Below, one piece after another: positions 42,186 to 43,223 of a DNA stretch of 43,223 nt (position 1 is the first letter of the stretch; every line of letters begins with the position of its first letter). The notes under the pieces are model-generated. The model saw only the letters and a program-made list of their open reading frames with translations, did not search any database and was not told the origin of the DNA. Position numbers and translations under genes: made by a program. The stretch comes from Euryarchaeota archaeon UBA182 (GTDB lineage: Archaea > Thermoplasmatota > Poseidoniia > Poseidoniales > Thalassarchaeaceae), in NCBI GenBank assembly GCA_002495675.1, contig DAGH01000025.1:129489-172711 (forward strand), in the 5' to 3' direction.

Positions 42186-43223
42186 GTGTCTAACGTCGGC
42201 TATATCGAAATCCTGCGAAACAATTCTCCATTCAGGAGGCTTTTCGCTGCTAACATGATCTCATTCATCGGTGACTGGTTCACAATCATATCCATGTTCC
42301 TGATCGCCGGCAAGGTCAGTGATGACTCCCCGTTGGCGATAGCAGGGGTGCTCGCAGTCAGAAGCCTGACTCACGCCCCACTCGAGCCCTTGACTGGCAT
42401 GTTGGCAGACAGGTACTCGAGAAAGGGGTTGATGGTATTGGCAAATGGAGGGTCATTTGTGATCCTTGTCGGATTTCTCACGTTTGACCTACTCGGTAGC
42501 CTGTGGTCGGTCTATGCCCTCACATCCGCGCTGGTCCTTGCGAGGGTCCTCTTTGATCCGGCTGAATACGCCTATCTCCCAAACATATGCAACGAGGACG
42601 AGCTGTTGACTGCAAACGCGATGGGGAGTGCTGGATGGTCGGTCTCTCTGGGAATTGGAGCCGGTTTAGGTGGTTTGACAATCTCTGAGCTAGGTGTCTA
42701 CGAGGCCCTTTGGATTGACACGCTGACCTTCCTAGTTTCAGCACTGATATTCGCGAGCCTACCACCAGGGGGACCTGAGAAGGACAAAAGCCGAGGAGGT
42801 GCCATCAAAATGGCCCTTCGCGAGATTGGGGACGGCTGGATTCACATCAAGGACAATGCGCCAATTAGAAGGGTCGTCTTTGCAAAAGCGATGTGGGCTG
42901 CTGGGGGAGGTGCCCAAGTGTTCTTGTTGATTCTGATAGGGATGGAAGCAGGATTCGGGTCTGTGGCTGCGGGATCGATTGGCATCCTGTACATGGCTCG
43001 TGGTTTCGGATCCGGGACTGGACCAGTCATCGGCAGACGCCTCATGCGTTCGGACAGGCTCAAGCCCTCGCTGTTGGGATGGTCGATATTCTTCGCAGGG
43101 GTCTTCTACCTCGCGATATCGGCTGTAGATTGGAGTTGGGTGATCCTCCTCCTGGTATTCATCTCCCATGGCAGCAGCGGCATCAACTGGGTCATGAGCA
43201 CTACCCTGCTACAGGAGCGGACC
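42186..43223 (+). CDS. Major facilitator superfamily transporter (MFS_3/EntS-like), 3'-truncated
   Basis: An open frame runs from GTG 42186 to the last base (346 codons, no stop), so the end is cut by the window. The protein begins SNVGYIEILRNNSPFRRLFAA, with the first helix MISFIGDWFTIISMFLIAG. The loop-2 motif is LEPLTGMLADRYSRKGLMV, matching the MFS G-x-x-x-D-R-x-x-R-[RK]. Later landmarks are ARVLFDPAEYAYLPNI and LLTANAMGSAGWSVSLGIGAGLGG, typical of the MFS_3 group that includes EntS-like exporters. A cytoplasmic loop (GPEKDKSRGGAIKMALREIG) separates the halves. Cargo unknown. It is divergent from oligoribonuclease across 78 bases. The frame is open upstream without ATG; GTG 42186 is the best start. 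Confidence 0.88.
   Translation, partial: MSNVGYIEILRNNSPFRRLFAANMISFIGDWFTIISMFLIAGKVSDDSPLAIAGVLAVRSLTHAPLEPLTGMLADRYSRKGLMVLANGGSFVILVGFLTFDLLGSLWSVYALTSALVLARVLFDPAEYAYLPNICNEDELLTANAMGSAGWSVSLGIGAGLGGLTISELGVYEALWIDTLTFLVSALIFASLPPGGPEKDKSRGGAIKMALREIGDGWIHIKDNAPIRRVVFAKAMWAAGGGAQVFLLILIGMEAGFGSVAAGSIGILYMARGFGSGTGPVIGRRLMRSDRLKPSLLGWSIFFAGVFYLAISAVDWSWVILLLVFISHGSSGINWVMSTTLLQERT

Noticed and set aside
42759..43169. 136-residue minus-strand frame near the window end
   Set aside because: It is opposite the clear MFS transporter frame, which is open to the window end and shows family motifs.

Overview
This window looks like a chromosomal segment from a planktonic aerobic archaeon. It is most likely a member of Poseidoniia (Marine Group II, Thermoplasmatota); that placement is inferred from gene content, not from a marker-gene tree. 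The archaeal core is clear: RadA, Hel308, RNA polymerase subunit Rpo6/K, the KEOPS subunit Cgi121, a TYW2/Taw2-type wyosine enzyme and an initiator tRNA-Met with an A1:U72 pair. Heme A synthesis (CtaA and CtaB) implies an aa3-type terminal oxidase. Several genes are of bacterial or eukaryotic type: UvrC, oligoribonuclease, tryptophan 2,3-dioxygenase and thiamine pyrophosphokinase. Coding density is high, no gap exceeds 300 bases, and neighbours often overlap. I see no insertion sequence, integrase, phage gene or CRISPR array.

Layout. 1-8.4 kb: the 3' part of an NFACT (Rqc2/NEMF-like) gene, a RimL-like acetyltransferase, tryptophan dioxygenase, thiolase, rpo6/rpoK, ctaA-ctaB and a LeuA-like acyltransferase. 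8.4-13.4 kb: a large cell-surface kexin-like protease with calcium-binding-type repeats, then a convergent aspartoacylase-family metalloenzyme. 13.4-20.3 kb: a hotdog thioesterase, Hel308, Cgi121, a small zinc-finger protein, an M3 peptidase, then radA and initiator tRNA on the minus strand. 20.4-27.8 kb: dihydroorotase, a beta-propeller lipoprotein, an M29-like peptidase coupled to a thiamine pyrophosphokinase-like gene, an AI-2E-family membrane protein and a glycosyltransferase. 27.8-35.1 kb: a 1533-aa parallel beta-helix/Ig-like surface protein, two tandem stand-alone AsnC/RAM-domain proteins and a winged-helix STAND-type ATPase. 35.1-43.2 kb: UvrC, a 978-aa surface protein of unknown function, the TYW2-like enzyme, a JAMM-domain protein, a previously unlisted 45-codon membrane micro-ORF, oligoribonuclease, and an MFS transporter running off the window end.

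How the genes fit together. The window is mainly housekeeping (translation, tRNA modification, recombination and repair, heme A and pyrimidine synthesis) interspersed with four very large exported proteins that occupy about 31% of the DNA. These fit a particle- or protein-degrading lifestyle, together with the intracellular M3 and M29-like peptidases and tryptophan dioxygenase. The least explained parts are the 978-aa exported protein, the two RAM-only proteins beside the STAND ATPase, the JAMM protein next to the wyosine enzyme, and the micro-ORF downstream of oligoribonuclease.
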